37,430 nucleotides of DNA from Clostridia bacterium. GTDB taxonomy: Bacteria; Bacillota; Clostridia; Oscillospirales; Acutalibacteraceae. The stretch lies in NCBI GenBank assembly GCA_017517135.1, contig JAFXAK010000035.1:1-37430 (forward strand), written 5' to 3'. A program made the translations under genes and the position numbers. Below the pieces are notes generated by a model, which saw only the letters and a list, made by a program, of their open reading frames with translations, had not been told where the DNA came from and made no database searches. This document shows positions 9,899-17,159 of this stretch, in pieces; within the stretch, counting starts at the first letter, position 1; each line of letters begins with the position of its first letter.

Positions 9899-10990
9899 TT
9901 ATTTTGCTTTTTCATTAAGAAAAACTCTGAACAATGGCAGGCAGGAGGTGAAAAATTGCTTATATGCCCTGCAATAATCCTCACTTAACTGTGTTCTCTT
10001 ACAGCCGCCCGCACGGCAAAGGGGGTAAACATTGCATTTTTTGCATCTTTCGGGGATTTTCAGGCTCTCCCTGATGAAATTCTTTGCTTTTTCGCCGGTT
10101 GCCATTGAAAAGAAGGTATCGGTCTTTATATTTCCCAATAAATACTCATCCGTACAGTAAAAATCGCAGGGATATATATTTCCGTTGGCTTCCGAAACAA
10201 ACTGATGTGTACAATGCCCCATAATACCGCATTGCTCGGTGGGCTGGTGTAAAAATGACCGCACCCAGTTATCAAACTGCCTTATACTTACATAATTGCC
10301 CCTTACATAGTCTTTTACATAGAGATTAAATACCTTAATAAGAAAACCCGCATACTGCTCAGCGGTCATATACAGCTCGCTTTGTTCGGTGCTGTCAAAG
10401 GGGCGTAAGCAGGGTATAAACTGCAGATATCTGTAGCCCCGGGAACGGAAAAACTTATATATTTCCTCCCCGTTTTCGGCACAGTAGCCCGTAAGAACGG
10501 TCAGAATATTGAAATCTGCATTATGCCTTTTCAGAATTTCGGCAGCAGAGGTGATTTTATAGTATGAATTCTGCCCGTCAGGCTTTTTTCTGAATTTATT
10601 GTCCTTGTAGCTGCCGTCAAGACTTAAGCCCACAAGAAACTTATTTTCGGCGAAAAACCGTGCCCATTGATTATCTATAAGCGTTCCGTTGGTCTGTATA
10701 CTGTAAAAAATAGTGCTGTTTTTCGTGTTGAGCTTCTTTGCCGTTTCAACGAAAAAACGGAAGAAATCAAGTCCTGCAAGGGTTGGTTCACCGCCCTGAA
10801 AGGCAAAGGCAACGCTCTCCCCCGAAGCGAATTCAAGTGCTTTTTCAATGAGAATCCGGGCAGTTTCCCTGTCCATTTTTCCGAAGCCCAAGTGCTCACG
10901 GTGCTCGGAAACATCCTTATAAAAGCAATATTCACAAGAGAGATTACAAAGAGACGAAGCCGGTTTTATCATCAGAGAAACGGGCGGCAA
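9899..10990 (-). CDS. Anaerobic sulfatase-maturating enzyme (radical SAM/SPASM)
   Basis: The enzyme oxidises the active-site Cys (or Ser) of sulfatases to C-alpha-formylglycine in the cytoplasm under anoxic conditions. The N-terminus PPVSLMIKPASSLCNLSCEY is typical of anSMEs; C15, C19 and C22 form the CxxxCxxC site for the SAM-binding 4Fe-4S cluster. The C-terminal SPASM part has Cys motifs CGIMGHC, CDFYC and CKKCNVYPLC for two auxiliary clusters. At 363 residues it has the normal family length. The start is TTG at 10990: an AAGGACT site precedes it, while the in-frame ATG six codons later has none and would remove the conserved MPPxSLxIKP start. The gene follows the Cys-type sulfatase by 18 nt, so the pair is an operon and the sulfatase is the likely client. 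Confidence 0.93.
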   Translation of the reverse strand: MPPVSLMIKPASSLCNLSCEYCFYKDVSEHREHLGFGKMDRETARILIEKALEFASGESVAFAFQGGEPTLAGLDFFRFFVETAKKLNTKNSTIFYSIQTNGTLIDNQWARFFAENKFLVGLSLDGSYKDNKFRKKPDGQNSYYKITSAAEILKRHNADFNILTVLTGYCAENGEEIYKFFRSRGYRYLQFIPCLRPFDSTEQSELYMTAEQYAGFLIKVFNLYVKDYVRGNYVSIRQFDNWVRSFLHQPTEQCGIMGHCTHQFVSEANGNIYPCDFYCTDEYLLGNIKTDTFFSMATGEKAKNFIRESLKIPERCKKCNVYPLCRAGGCKRTQLSEDYCRAYKQFFTSCLPLFRVFLNEKAK

Positions 10991-11008
10991 GATAATCAGT
11001 CCTTTATA

Positions 11009-13021
11009 TCAGTTTTCAATAATACCGCGTCTGTTTTCCTTGAAATTACTCTGAATTTCATCAAGCTTTTCGTGGAATTCGTCTGCGATTTCGGGATATA
11101 CTGTTGTACGGTTATAGTTTTCTCCCACATCATCGGTGAGAATATGAAGCCAGTTCTTTCTGTTTTTATCCCAGAAAGCAGAGTTGTCATTCTGGATTTT
11201 GTCAAAATACTTAAAGGTAATATATTCGTTGGAATTGAGAACATCATAGGTATAATCGGGGTATTTTTCTTTAATATCTTCAGTTGAAACAGTATACTGA
11301 ATTGCCTTTATATCCTCACGCTTCATATGAAGAATAGGATGCTCTTTTGTGTGTATAACATCGTCATTTTCGAGCACGGGCACCATTGAAACACCGTCAA
11401 TAACACGGTCAGAGGGCAGAGAATTTTCTTTGCCGTCTACTGTTATATTGCAAAGCTCAATAAGTGTGGGGAACAAGTCAACAAGGGTTGCGGACTGCTT
11501 TCTTTGAGTACCCGTCTCCCCTAACGCACCGTCTGCATTGTCCCAGCGGATCATAAAGGGCACCTTCTGTCCGCCCTCGTATGCAAGATACTTACCGCCT
11601 CTGAGCTCCGCAACAGAGCCTTCGAGTGCAGGGCCGTTATCGCTTGTAAACACAATAAGAGTGTCCTCAAGCACCCCTAAATCCTCAAGCGTTGCAAACA
11701 ATTCTCCGAGATAATGGTCAAATTCCGTCACACAGTCAACATATGTACCCATACCGCTTGTGCCGTCAAAATCGTCCCCTGCGTAAACGGGAGCGTGCGG
11801 CCAGGGTGACGCGTAATAAGCAAAGAAAGTCTCCCCTGCTTCAACTGTATCTGTTATCCAGTCTGTTATTTCATCGTGAATCCATTTTGTTGCCTGTGAC
11901 TGGTCCTTGAGGTCCTTTGTGGAATGTACAATCTCCCACTCTCCGTCTGTTTCTGTCACATGGTAAAACGGTGTCATATCGTTTACATGATGACTGCCGT
12001 AGAAATAGTCAAAGCCCTGATTTGTAGGCAGATATTCGCCGTAATCACCCAGATGCCACTTGCCGAAGGCACCCGTTGCATAGCCTGCATTATTGAAAAC
12101 CTCAGCTATTGTGATTTCGTCACCGAGCATACCGTCTGCATTGGCACCCATTTCTATTGAATTGAAAATTCTTGTCTGTGCAAAGGGTGAAATAGTGTCA
12201 ACAGTGGGGTAAATTACATTATCCGCATAGCCTCTGTAGGGGTATCTGCCCGTAAGAGCCGCAAAACGCGCGGGCGAGCATACGGAATATGAAGAATAGA
12301 AATTTTCAAAATTAAGTCCGTTTTCACCTATGGAATCTATATTCGGCGTATCATAAATAGCTCCGTTGAGGGATACGTCTCCGTAGCCTAAGTCGTCCAT
12401 CATAATAATAAGCACATTGGGGCTGTTTTCTGAGGCGGTGTCTACCTTGCCGAGATAATCGTCGTGTCCGTCCCAAAGTCTTTGGGTATTGGGCTTTGAA
12501 CGCATATTCATTGTAAGCACATAAACAACGCTCGTTGCAACAAGACAGAAAGTAAGCATTCCCGAAAGGAGCTTTTTTGCTATATCTCTCTTAAAGCTCT
12601 TTTTTGCAACAAAGAAAAGTCCCCACAAAGAAAGTGCACTCGGCAATACAAGCAGAATATTACCTAAAATTTTTGTAAACAGATTTCCCTCGCCCGTAAG
12701 AAGCGGATGCTCAGCGGAGGAAAATCCGACAAGTCCCGATGTAAATGCACCGAAGCCCGCATCTGCACCCCATATAACATAATATAAAACTATACCGAGA
12801 CTTGCTGCCGCGTAGCCGAAAATCATCGGAGCGTATACTTTTTTCTTTACAATAAGACTGATTGCAATAACGGCAGACATAATACAGCAGAATGCCACCG
12901 CCACAACACACATAAAATTCAGTCTTGCAATGAGCGTTGCCGCCATAATACCGATTCCGAGAAGCATAAAAATCGAAGGTACAACCTTTTTAGAGCAGTC
13001 AAGCTCAATTTTCTTTTTCAT
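11009..13021 (-). CDS. Membrane-anchored Cys-type arylsulfatase with five N-terminal TM segments
   Basis: The first ~172 residues contain five predicted membrane helices (about 13-34, 35-58, 62-84, 114-138, 151-171). With a Lys-rich N-terminus this puts the catalytic domain (about 200-650) outside the cell. The sulfatase signature CSPARFAALTGR is at 248-259, with C248 as the formylglycine precursor. Metal and active-site residues are recognisable: DD at 209-210, K321 and H323 in GKWHLG, PWPHAP around 406-411, and DNG at 461-463. The domain is an arylsulfatase-type hydrolase of sulfate esters, so mucin or glycosaminoglycan sugars are plausible substrates (inference). The TM layout recalls lipoteichoic acid synthase LtaS, but LtaS uses Thr. 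AAGGAGG lies 10 nt before the ATG. It is the first gene of an operon with its maturase. Confidence 0.92.
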   Translation of the reverse strand: MKKKIELDCSKKVVPSIFMLLGIGIMAATLIARLNFMCVVAVAFCCIMSAVIAISLIVKKKVYAPMIFGYAAASLGIVLYYVIWGADAGFGAFTSGLVGFSSAEHPLLTGEGNLFTKILGNILLVLPSALSLWGLFFVAKKSFKRDIAKKLLSGMLTFCLVATSVVYVLTMNMRSKPNTQRLWDGHDDYLGKVDTASENSPNVLIIMMDDLGYGDVSLNGAIYDTPNIDSIGENGLNFENFYSSYSVCSPARFAALTGRYPYRGYADNVIYPTVDTISPFAQTRIFNSIEMGANADGMLGDEITIAEVFNNAGYATGAFGKWHLGDYGEYLPTNQGFDYFYGSHHVNDMTPFYHVTETDGEWEIVHSTKDLKDQSQATKWIHDEITDWITDTVEAGETFFAYYASPWPHAPVYAGDDFDGTSGMGTYVDCVTEFDHYLGELFATLEDLGVLEDTLIVFTSDNGPALEGSVAELRGGKYLAYEGGQKVPFMIRWDNADGALGETGTQRKQSATLVDLFPTLIELCNITVDGKENSLPSDRVIDGVSMVPVLENDDVIHTKEHPILHMKREDIKAIQYTVSTEDIKEKYPDYTYDVLNSNEYITFKYFDKIQNDNSAFWDKNRKNWLHILTDDVGENYNRTTVYPEIADEFHEKLDEIQSNFKENRRGIIEN

Positions 13022-13051
13022 AAAATACCGCCTCCTTCTTTATATAATTAC

Positions 13052-13079
13052 ATTATAATACAGTGAAAAAAAATGTCAA
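13052..13079 (-). promoter_or_regulatory. Sigma-A promoter of the sulfatase-anSME operon
   Basis: TTGACA (13079-13074) and TATAAT (13057-13052) on the minus strand, 16-nt spacer. The leader is about 25 nt and carries the AAGGAGG site. Confidence 0.75.
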
Positions 13080-13106
13080 TGTTTTAAGGTGTACACTAAA
13101 AAACTC

Positions 13107-13135
13107 TTGCCTTTTTTTCTTATATAGGTTATTAT
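13107..13135 (+). promoter_or_regulatory. Probable promoter of the GLUG-repeat protein gene
   Basis: TTGCCT (13107-13112), 17 nt, TATTAT (13130-13135), about 35 nt before the start codon and divergent from the sulfatase promoter. An overlapping TATTAT at 13133-13138 would give a 20-nt spacer. Confidence 0.45.
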
Positions 13136-13170
13136 TATAGTGTATATTTGTATCTTCGGAGGTATAAAAA

Positions 13171-14847
13171 ATGAAACTCAGAAAATCACTCTCCGTTATT
13201 CTTTGTGCGATTATTGTCCTTTCAATGCTCACTCTCTGTGCATCTGCGGCAATAACAGGAAACGGAACAAAAGCTTCTCCCTATAAAATCACATCCGCGG
13301 CGGATTTAGCACAGCTTGCAGATAATGTAAATGCGGGCGAAAGCTATTCGGGTAAATATTTTACCGTTACCGCAAACATAACCCTCTCCGATGACCATAC
13401 ACCCATCGGAACAAAAGAGGCTCCTTTCAGCGGTATTTTTGACGGTGCAAACAAAACAATCTCTGCACTTACCGTTGATAACAGCAATTATGCAGCTCTT
13501 TTCGGTTATATAAAAAATGCCACCGTTTCCAATGTAAAAATCAAAAACGGAGACATTTACACAACCTCTTATGCCGGCGGTATTGCAGCCTATGCAGTCA
13601 ATTCCGTAATAGAAAACTGTCAGTTCTCGGGCGATGTATACGGTGACAACTATGTCGGCGGTATCGTAGGCTGGATTGAAAGCGGAGCTGTCAAAAACTG
13701 CAGCACCGATTCAAACTCCTTCGTTATCGGCTACACAAAAAATACAGGCGGTATTGCAGGCACATCAGGTGCGGCTGTTTCAGATTGCACAAACAACGCA
13801 TCCGTAGAGGGCAAAACCGTTGTAGGCGGTATCGTGGGTGAAGCAAAGGCTTCAACTGTTTCATCCTGCGTAAACAACGGTACGGTTGATGCAACATCAA
13901 CAAACTGCGGCGGTATTGCAGGTACAACAAAAGCAGACATCACCCTTTGCGTAAACAAGGGCAAGATTTCAGGCAACGGCAACTGCGGCGGTATCGCAGG
14001 TACAAACTCCGCAGCAGACATTTCTTTCTCATACAATGCAGCCGCTGTCAGCAACGGTAAAAACAGCTACTGTGCAGGTATCGTAGGCTACACAACAAAC
14101 GGCTCCGTTGCAAACTGCTATAACGAGGGTAAGGTTACTTCAAAGGGCAGCTACCTTGCAGGTATTTTCGGCTACTCTATGAAAACAACCGTTTCCTGCT
14201 GCTACAACGCAGGCTCCTCAACAGGTGCGGGCATCGGCGGATATTCCGCAGGTACAAACACCAATGTATACTGGCTTTCAACCTCTGCAACAAAGGCTTT
14301 CTCTTCCTCGGCAGGCACAAATACAAACTGCAAATCTCTCACAGCCGCAAAAATGAAGGACAAAGCTAACTTTACAGGCTTTGATTTTTCAAAGAATTGG
14401 GAAATCACAGGATATCATTCAGATTACCCCACTCTCAAGGCTATAGAATACCACAGCTTCACTTATCTCAGCTCAACTGCTCCCACCTGTACAAACATGG
14501 GTTATGACACATACATCTGCCTTGAATGTCAGTATACATATAATGTTGACACTCTTGATAAAGTCCCTCACACACTCACTCAGCAGTCTCTTCTCCCCGC
14601 AACCTGTACTGAAACAGGCACAAAGACTCTAGGCTGTACAGCATGCTCATACACAGAAACCCAGACACTTGAAGCCCTGGGCCATGTAGACGAAAACAGA
14701 GACGGCACCTGTGACGACTGCCTTGAAAAAGTATCCCTCTTCCCGAGCTTAGGCACAGACACAACCCTTTCCTTCTGGGAGAAAGTAGTTCAGTTTTTTG
14801 AAAAAATCTTCAACTGGATCGAGAATCTGTTTAATTTCAACAAGTAA
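13171..14847 (+). CDS. Secreted GLUG-repeat beta-helix protein with Cys-rich and amphipathic C-terminus
   Basis: Residues 1-26 are a signal peptide ending in CASA. From about 75 to 400 the chain is a run of roughly 20-25-residue repeats centred on GGI(A/V)G (for example YAGGIAAY, YVGGIVGW, NTGGIAGT, NCGGIAGT), the GLUG type expected to form a parallel beta-helix. Residues ~430-525 contain two tandem Cys-bearing segments (PTCTNMGYDTYICLEC and ATCTETGTKTLGCTAC, each with HxLxxxxxLPATC-like spacing) of a kind common in clostridial surface proteins. The last ~25 residues (FWEKVVQFFEKIFNWIENLF) form an amphipathic aromatic helix with no LPxTG. GGAGG stands 9-10 nt upstream of the ATG. Function is unknown; cell-surface binding is inference. 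The gene is monocistronic, with its own promoter and terminator. Confidence 0.9.
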   Translation: MKLRKSLSVILCAIIVLSMLTLCASAAITGNGTKASPYKITSAADLAQLADNVNAGESYSGKYFTVTANITLSDDHTPIGTKEAPFSGIFDGANKTISALTVDNSNYAALFGYIKNATVSNVKIKNGDIYTTSYAGGIAAYAVNSVIENCQFSGDVYGDNYVGGIVGWIESGAVKNCSTDSNSFVIGYTKNTGGIAGTSGAAVSDCTNNASVEGKTVVGGIVGEAKASTVSSCVNNGTVDATSTNCGGIAGTTKADITLCVNKGKISGNGNCGGIAGTNSAADISFSYNAAAVSNGKNSYCAGIVGYTTNGSVANCYNEGKVTSKGSYLAGIFGYSMKTTVSCCYNAGSSTGAGIGGYSAGTNTNVYWLSTSATKAFSSSAGTNTNCKSLTAAKMKDKANFTGFDFSKNWEITGYHSDYPTLKAIEYHSFTYLSSTAPTCTNMGYDTYICLECQYTYNVDTLDKVPHTLTQQSLLPATCTETGTKTLGCTACSYTETQTLEALGHVDENRDGTCDDCLEKVSLFPSLGTDTTLSFWEKVVQFFEKIFNWIENLFNFNK

Positions 14848-14868
14848 AATAACCCAAAATCTATCTCA

Positions 14869-14905
14869 GCCGTGTGTCCTTTTTTCGGACACACGGCAGT
14901 TTTAT
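14869..14905 (+). terminator. Terminator of the GLUG-repeat gene
   Basis: GCCGTGTGTCC (14869-14879) pairs perfectly with GGACACACGGC (14887-14897) over a TTTTTTC loop, followed by AGTTTTA. Confidence 0.8.
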
Positions 14906-15078
14906 TCACCTTAGGGTGACGGTAATATTTTTTTATGATTTGCATAGCGATATTACTATAGGTCAGCTATTAACAAAAAATCACTGAAGCCTACAGGCTT
15001 CAATATCACTAAAAATGCAAACAAAGAACAGAGCATAAAAGTATTTTTTGAAAAGTTTGTGTCATTGATGGCATAAAC
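14906..15078. other. Intergenic spacer with one short palindrome
   Basis: No gene or RNA is recognisable. The only structure is an 18-nt palindrome at 14985-15002 with TGAAGCC and GGCTTCA arms around TACA. Confidence 0.4.
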
Positions 15079-15107
15079 TTGATTTTTTAAAGAGTTTGTG
15101 CTATACT
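15079..15107 (+). promoter_or_regulatory. Promoter of the DUF4143-type ATPase gene
   Basis: TTGATT (15079-15084), 17-nt spacer, TATACT (15102-15107), followed by AAAGGAGG and the ATG at 15130. The 5' leader is therefore very short. Confidence 0.6.
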
Positions 15108-15129
15108 ATATCCGTAAAGGAGGTTTTTT

Positions 15130-16449
15130 ATGATTTCTTCCCGTAAATTAAAAAAGCGTGATCTTTATCTGAATAAATTGATAGCTTTTCAGGACACAGA
15201 GCCGGTAAAGGTTATTACCGGCATCCGCCGCTGCGGAAAATCAAGTCTCCTAAAGCTTATGGTGGAACACCTGTTGGAAACAAATATTCTTCCCGAACAG
15301 ATTATTGAAATGAATTTTGAATCCTTTGAATTCAAAAAGATGTCAGCAGAGGATTTGTACAACTATGTAAAAAAACGAATCCTGCCTGAAGGCAGAATGT
15401 ATATGTTTTTTGATGAAATACAGAGAATCCCCGACTGGGAAGATACCGTTAATTCCTTTCGTGTGGATTTTGATTGCGATATCTATATCACAGGCTCCAA
15501 CGCATATCTGTTATCATCGGAATATGCCACATATCTGTCAGGTCGGTGTATAGAAATCAAAATGTTACCGCTGTCCTTTGCAGAATTTTTAGAATTTAAT
15601 AATTTTGAATTAAAAACAAGCAAAAGTGCATTGGGTACAACACGCAGCTATGTCTATGATAACTCCGGCGAACGCTATGAATTAAAAGAAGTGTTTGATG
15701 CATATATGCGTTTTGGCGGTATGCCCGGAATTGCTGATGTTGGTTTAGAACAGGAAAAAGCCCTGATATTACTGGACGGTATATATTCAACCGTAATCAT
15801 ACGGGACATTCTGGAACGCGAAAAGCGTCGGGGACAGCGACAGCTTACCGATGCCGTGCTTCTCAGAAAAATTATTCTGTTTTTAGCAGATAATATCGGA
15901 AGTACAATTTCTGTATCTTCAATAGGAAAAATTCTTGTCAATGAGGGACTTTTAGAAAACTCCAAAAGAGTCGGCATTCCCGGCACACACACCATTCAGG
16001 CATATGTATCTGCTCTTATGGAATCTTATTTCTTCTATGATATCAAGCGCTTTGATATCAAGGGAAAGGAATATTTACGGACAATGGGCAAATATTATAT
16101 TGTCGATATCGGACTTCGCAACTATCTTCTCGGCTTCCGCGATCGCGACCGGGGACACGCTATTGAAAATGTGGTCTTCTTCGAGCTGCTGCGCAGAGGC
16201 TACGATGTTGCCGTCGGTAAAATCGGTAATGCAGAAATTGATTTTATTGCAACAAAAGCTGACGACAAGCTGTATATTCAGGTAACAGAATCCATGAACA
16301 GCGAAACAGTACGCGAACGCGAATTGACACCGCTCACCAAAATCAACGATAATTATGAGAAGCTTGTACTGTCATTAAATCCCGGAATGGATAAATCCTA
16401 TGAAGGAATTAAATCCCTGAATCTGATTGAGTGGTTGTTAGAGATATAA
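15130..16449 (+). CDS. AAA-type ATPase with C-terminal DUF4143 domain
   Basis: The N-terminal ATPase half shows Walker A GIRRCGKSSL (31-40) and Walker B YMFFDEIQ (91-98) with catalytic D95/E96. A sensor-like YITGSNAYLLS follows near 117, then SGRCIEIKMLPLSFAEF, all typical of the large prokaryotic AAA/DUF4143 ATPase family. The C-terminal half (about 220-439) matches the DUF4143 part, which includes a nuclease-like fold with conserved acidic and Lys residues (ENVVFFELLRRGYDV, then EIDFIA). The length of 439 residues is normal. The biological role of the family is unsettled; many genomes carry several copies and no partner gene is seen here. AAAGGAGG lies 7-8 nt before the ATG. It is a single-gene unit with its own promoter and terminator. 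Confidence 0.88.
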   Translation: MISSRKLKKRDLYLNKLIAFQDTEPVKVITGIRRCGKSSLLKLMVEHLLETNILPEQIIEMNFESFEFKKMSAEDLYNYVKKRILPEGRMYMFFDEIQRIPDWEDTVNSFRVDFDCDIYITGSNAYLLSSEYATYLSGRCIEIKMLPLSFAEFLEFNNFELKTSKSALGTTRSYVYDNSGERYELKEVFDAYMRFGGMPGIADVGLEQEKALILLDGIYSTVIIRDILEREKRRGQRQLTDAVLLRKIILFLADNIGSTISVSSIGKILVNEGLLENSKRVGIPGTHTIQAYVSALMESYFFYDIKRFDIKGKEYLRTMGKYYIVDIGLRNYLLGFRDRDRGHAIENVVFFELLRRGYDVAVGKIGNAEIDFIATKADDKLYIQVTESMNSETVRERELTPLTKINDNYEKLVLSLNPGMDKSYEGIKSLNLIEWLLEI

Positions 16450-16518
16450 TTATAATCGTTGAATTTTTCTCTGTTTCCATATTACGGAAAATAGCACAAA
16501 GGCAATAACAAAAAAATT

Positions 16519-16547
16519 AAAGCTGTCTCAGTTGAGGCAGCTTTTTT
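16519..16547 (+). terminator. Terminator after the DUF4143 ATPase
   Basis: AAAGCTGTCTC and GAGGCAGCTTT form an 11-bp stem with one G-U over an AGTT loop, followed by a T run. Confidence 0.75.
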
Positions 16548-16569
16548 GATAGCGAGAAAAAATTATTCA

Positions 16570-16664
16570 TTATCCATCTGCGAAGCGGCTTCATTATTCA
16601 TTAAAAAATCCGTTCTGCAATCAACGAATAATGAACAATAAAATCAATGCGTAGCAATGGATAA
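16570..16664. repeat. MITE-like long imperfect inverted repeat
   Basis: Nested inverted arms are visible. The outer pair is TTATCCAT (16570-16577) with ATGGATAA (16657-16664); the inner pair is TTCATTATTC (16590-16599) with GAATAATGAA (16626-16635). Each outer arm is followed inward by a GC-richer GAAGCG/GCGTAGC-like patch. It contains no open frame. The pattern suggests a small non-coding palindromic element between the ATPase terminator and the tRNA terminator; whether it is repeated in the genome cannot be seen here. Confidence 0.45.
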
Positions 16665-16665
16665 A

Positions 16666-16694
16666 AAAATCCAAGTCGCAAGACTTGGATTTTT
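16666..16694 (-). terminator. Terminator downstream of the tRNA cluster
   Basis: AAATCCAAGTC and GACTTGGATTT form a perfect stem over a four-base loop with T runs on both sides. It begins right after the CCA end of tRNA-Val(TAC) and can act in both directions. Confidence 0.8.
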
Positions 16695-16770
16695 TGGTGG
16701 GAACAACAGGGCTCGAACCTGTGACCCCCTGCTTGTAAGGCAGGTGCTCTCCCAGCTGAGCTATACTCCC
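16695..16770 (-). tRNA. tRNA-Val (anticodon TAC)
   Basis: The minus strand gives a 76-nt cloverleaf: GGGAGTA acceptor, TAGCTCAGCTGGGAGAGC D-arm, CTGCC-TTACAA-GCAGG-type anticodon arm with TAC, GGTTCGAGCC T-arm and an encoded CCA. Its 5' end abuts the CCA of the next tRNA with no spacer. Confidence 0.95.
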
Positions 16771-16847
16771 TGGTGAAGATAGGTGGACTTGAACCACCGA
16801 CCCCTTGCATGTCAAGCAAGTACTCTAACCAACTGAGCTATACCTTC
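16771..16847 (-). tRNA. tRNA-Val (anticodon GAC)
   Basis: A 77-nt cloverleaf on the minus strand: GAAGGTA acceptor, anticodon arm CTTGC-TTGACAT-GCAAG with anticodon GAC, GGTTCAAGTCC T-arm and an encoded CCA. The same TTGACAT loop occurs in other bacterial tRNA-Val(GAC). Confidence 0.93.
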
Positions 16848-16852
16848 ATATT

Positions 16853-16878
16853 AAAAGGACTGTTTTCACAGTCCTTTT
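16853..16878 (-). terminator. Internal hairpin/terminator in the tRNA cluster
   Basis: A perfect 11-bp stem AAAAGGACTGT/ACAGTCCTTTT with a 4-nt loop lies between tRNA-Gly and the two tRNA-Val genes. It has a T run on both strands (only four T on the minus strand), so it may attenuate rather than stop transcription of the tRNA-Val pair. Confidence 0.6.
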
Positions 16879-16880
16879 TT

Positions 16881-16956
16881 TGGAGCGGATGACGAGGCTC
16901 GAACTCGCTACCTCCACCTTGGCAAGGTGGCGCTCTACCAGATGAGCTACATCCGC
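16881..16956 (-). tRNA. tRNA-Gly (anticodon GCC)
   Basis: A 76-nt cloverleaf: GCGGATG/CATCCGC acceptor stem, D-arm TAGCTCATCTGGTAGAGC, anticodon arm CCACC-TTGCCAA-GGTGG with GCC, T-arm GAGTTCGAGCCTC and an encoded CCA. Confidence 0.95.
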
Positions 16957-16978
16957 ATACTTATTGAGAACGAAAGAT

Positions 16979-17007
16979 ATTATACATAATGCTGCCGTTC
17001 TTGTCAA
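16979..17007 (-). promoter_or_regulatory. Consensus promoter of the tRNA cluster
   Basis: TTGACA (17007-17002), 17-nt spacer, TATAAT (16984-16979) on the minus strand, about 23 nt before tRNA-Gly. AT tracts at 17032-17060 could act as an UP element. Confidence 0.8.
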
Positions 17008-17099
17008 GCACATTTTTGTAATATTGAAAAATTTTACGAAAATTTTATGCTTTTTTTTGCTCATCAATACTTAAAATTTTATTGTTTAAACAAAAAGTG

Positions 17100-17135
17100 T
17101 TGATTATTCATCACATGTCTGATAAAATACATGTG
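17100..17135 (+). promoter_or_regulatory. TetR-gene promoter with probable operator
   Basis: TTGATT (17100-17105), 17-nt spacer and TAAAAT (17123-17128). The -10 box is flanked by perfect inverted arms CACATGT (17112-17118) and ACATGTG (17129-17135). An operator centred on the -10 box is what negative autoregulation by a TetR dimer would need (inference). Confidence 0.6.
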
Positions 17136-17159
17136 TATGAAAAACAAAGAGGTGGCATT

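Noticed and set aside
9770-9988. Plus-strand frame of 72 codons
   Set aside because: It runs antisense through the anSME terminator and 3' end; only a weak GGGAG before an internal ATG, and no recognisable protein.
10667-11287. Plus-strand frame of 206 codons
   Set aside because: Antisense to anSME and the sulfatase end, both of which have clear motifs.
14911-14922. 12-mer TTAGGGTGACGG also found at the end of the kinase gene (minus strand)
   Set aside because: Shared 12-mers are expected by chance in a window of this size, and the flanks do not match.
16695-16956. tRNA cluster as a prophage or island attachment site
   Set aside because: No integrase, no duplicated tRNA 3' end and no change in gene character next to it.
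17032-17048. AT-rich 17-mer near the tRNA promoter repeated at about 32628-32644 before nrdD
   Set aside because: It lies upstream of strong promoters in both cases and could be UP-element-like, but low complexity makes coincidence likely.
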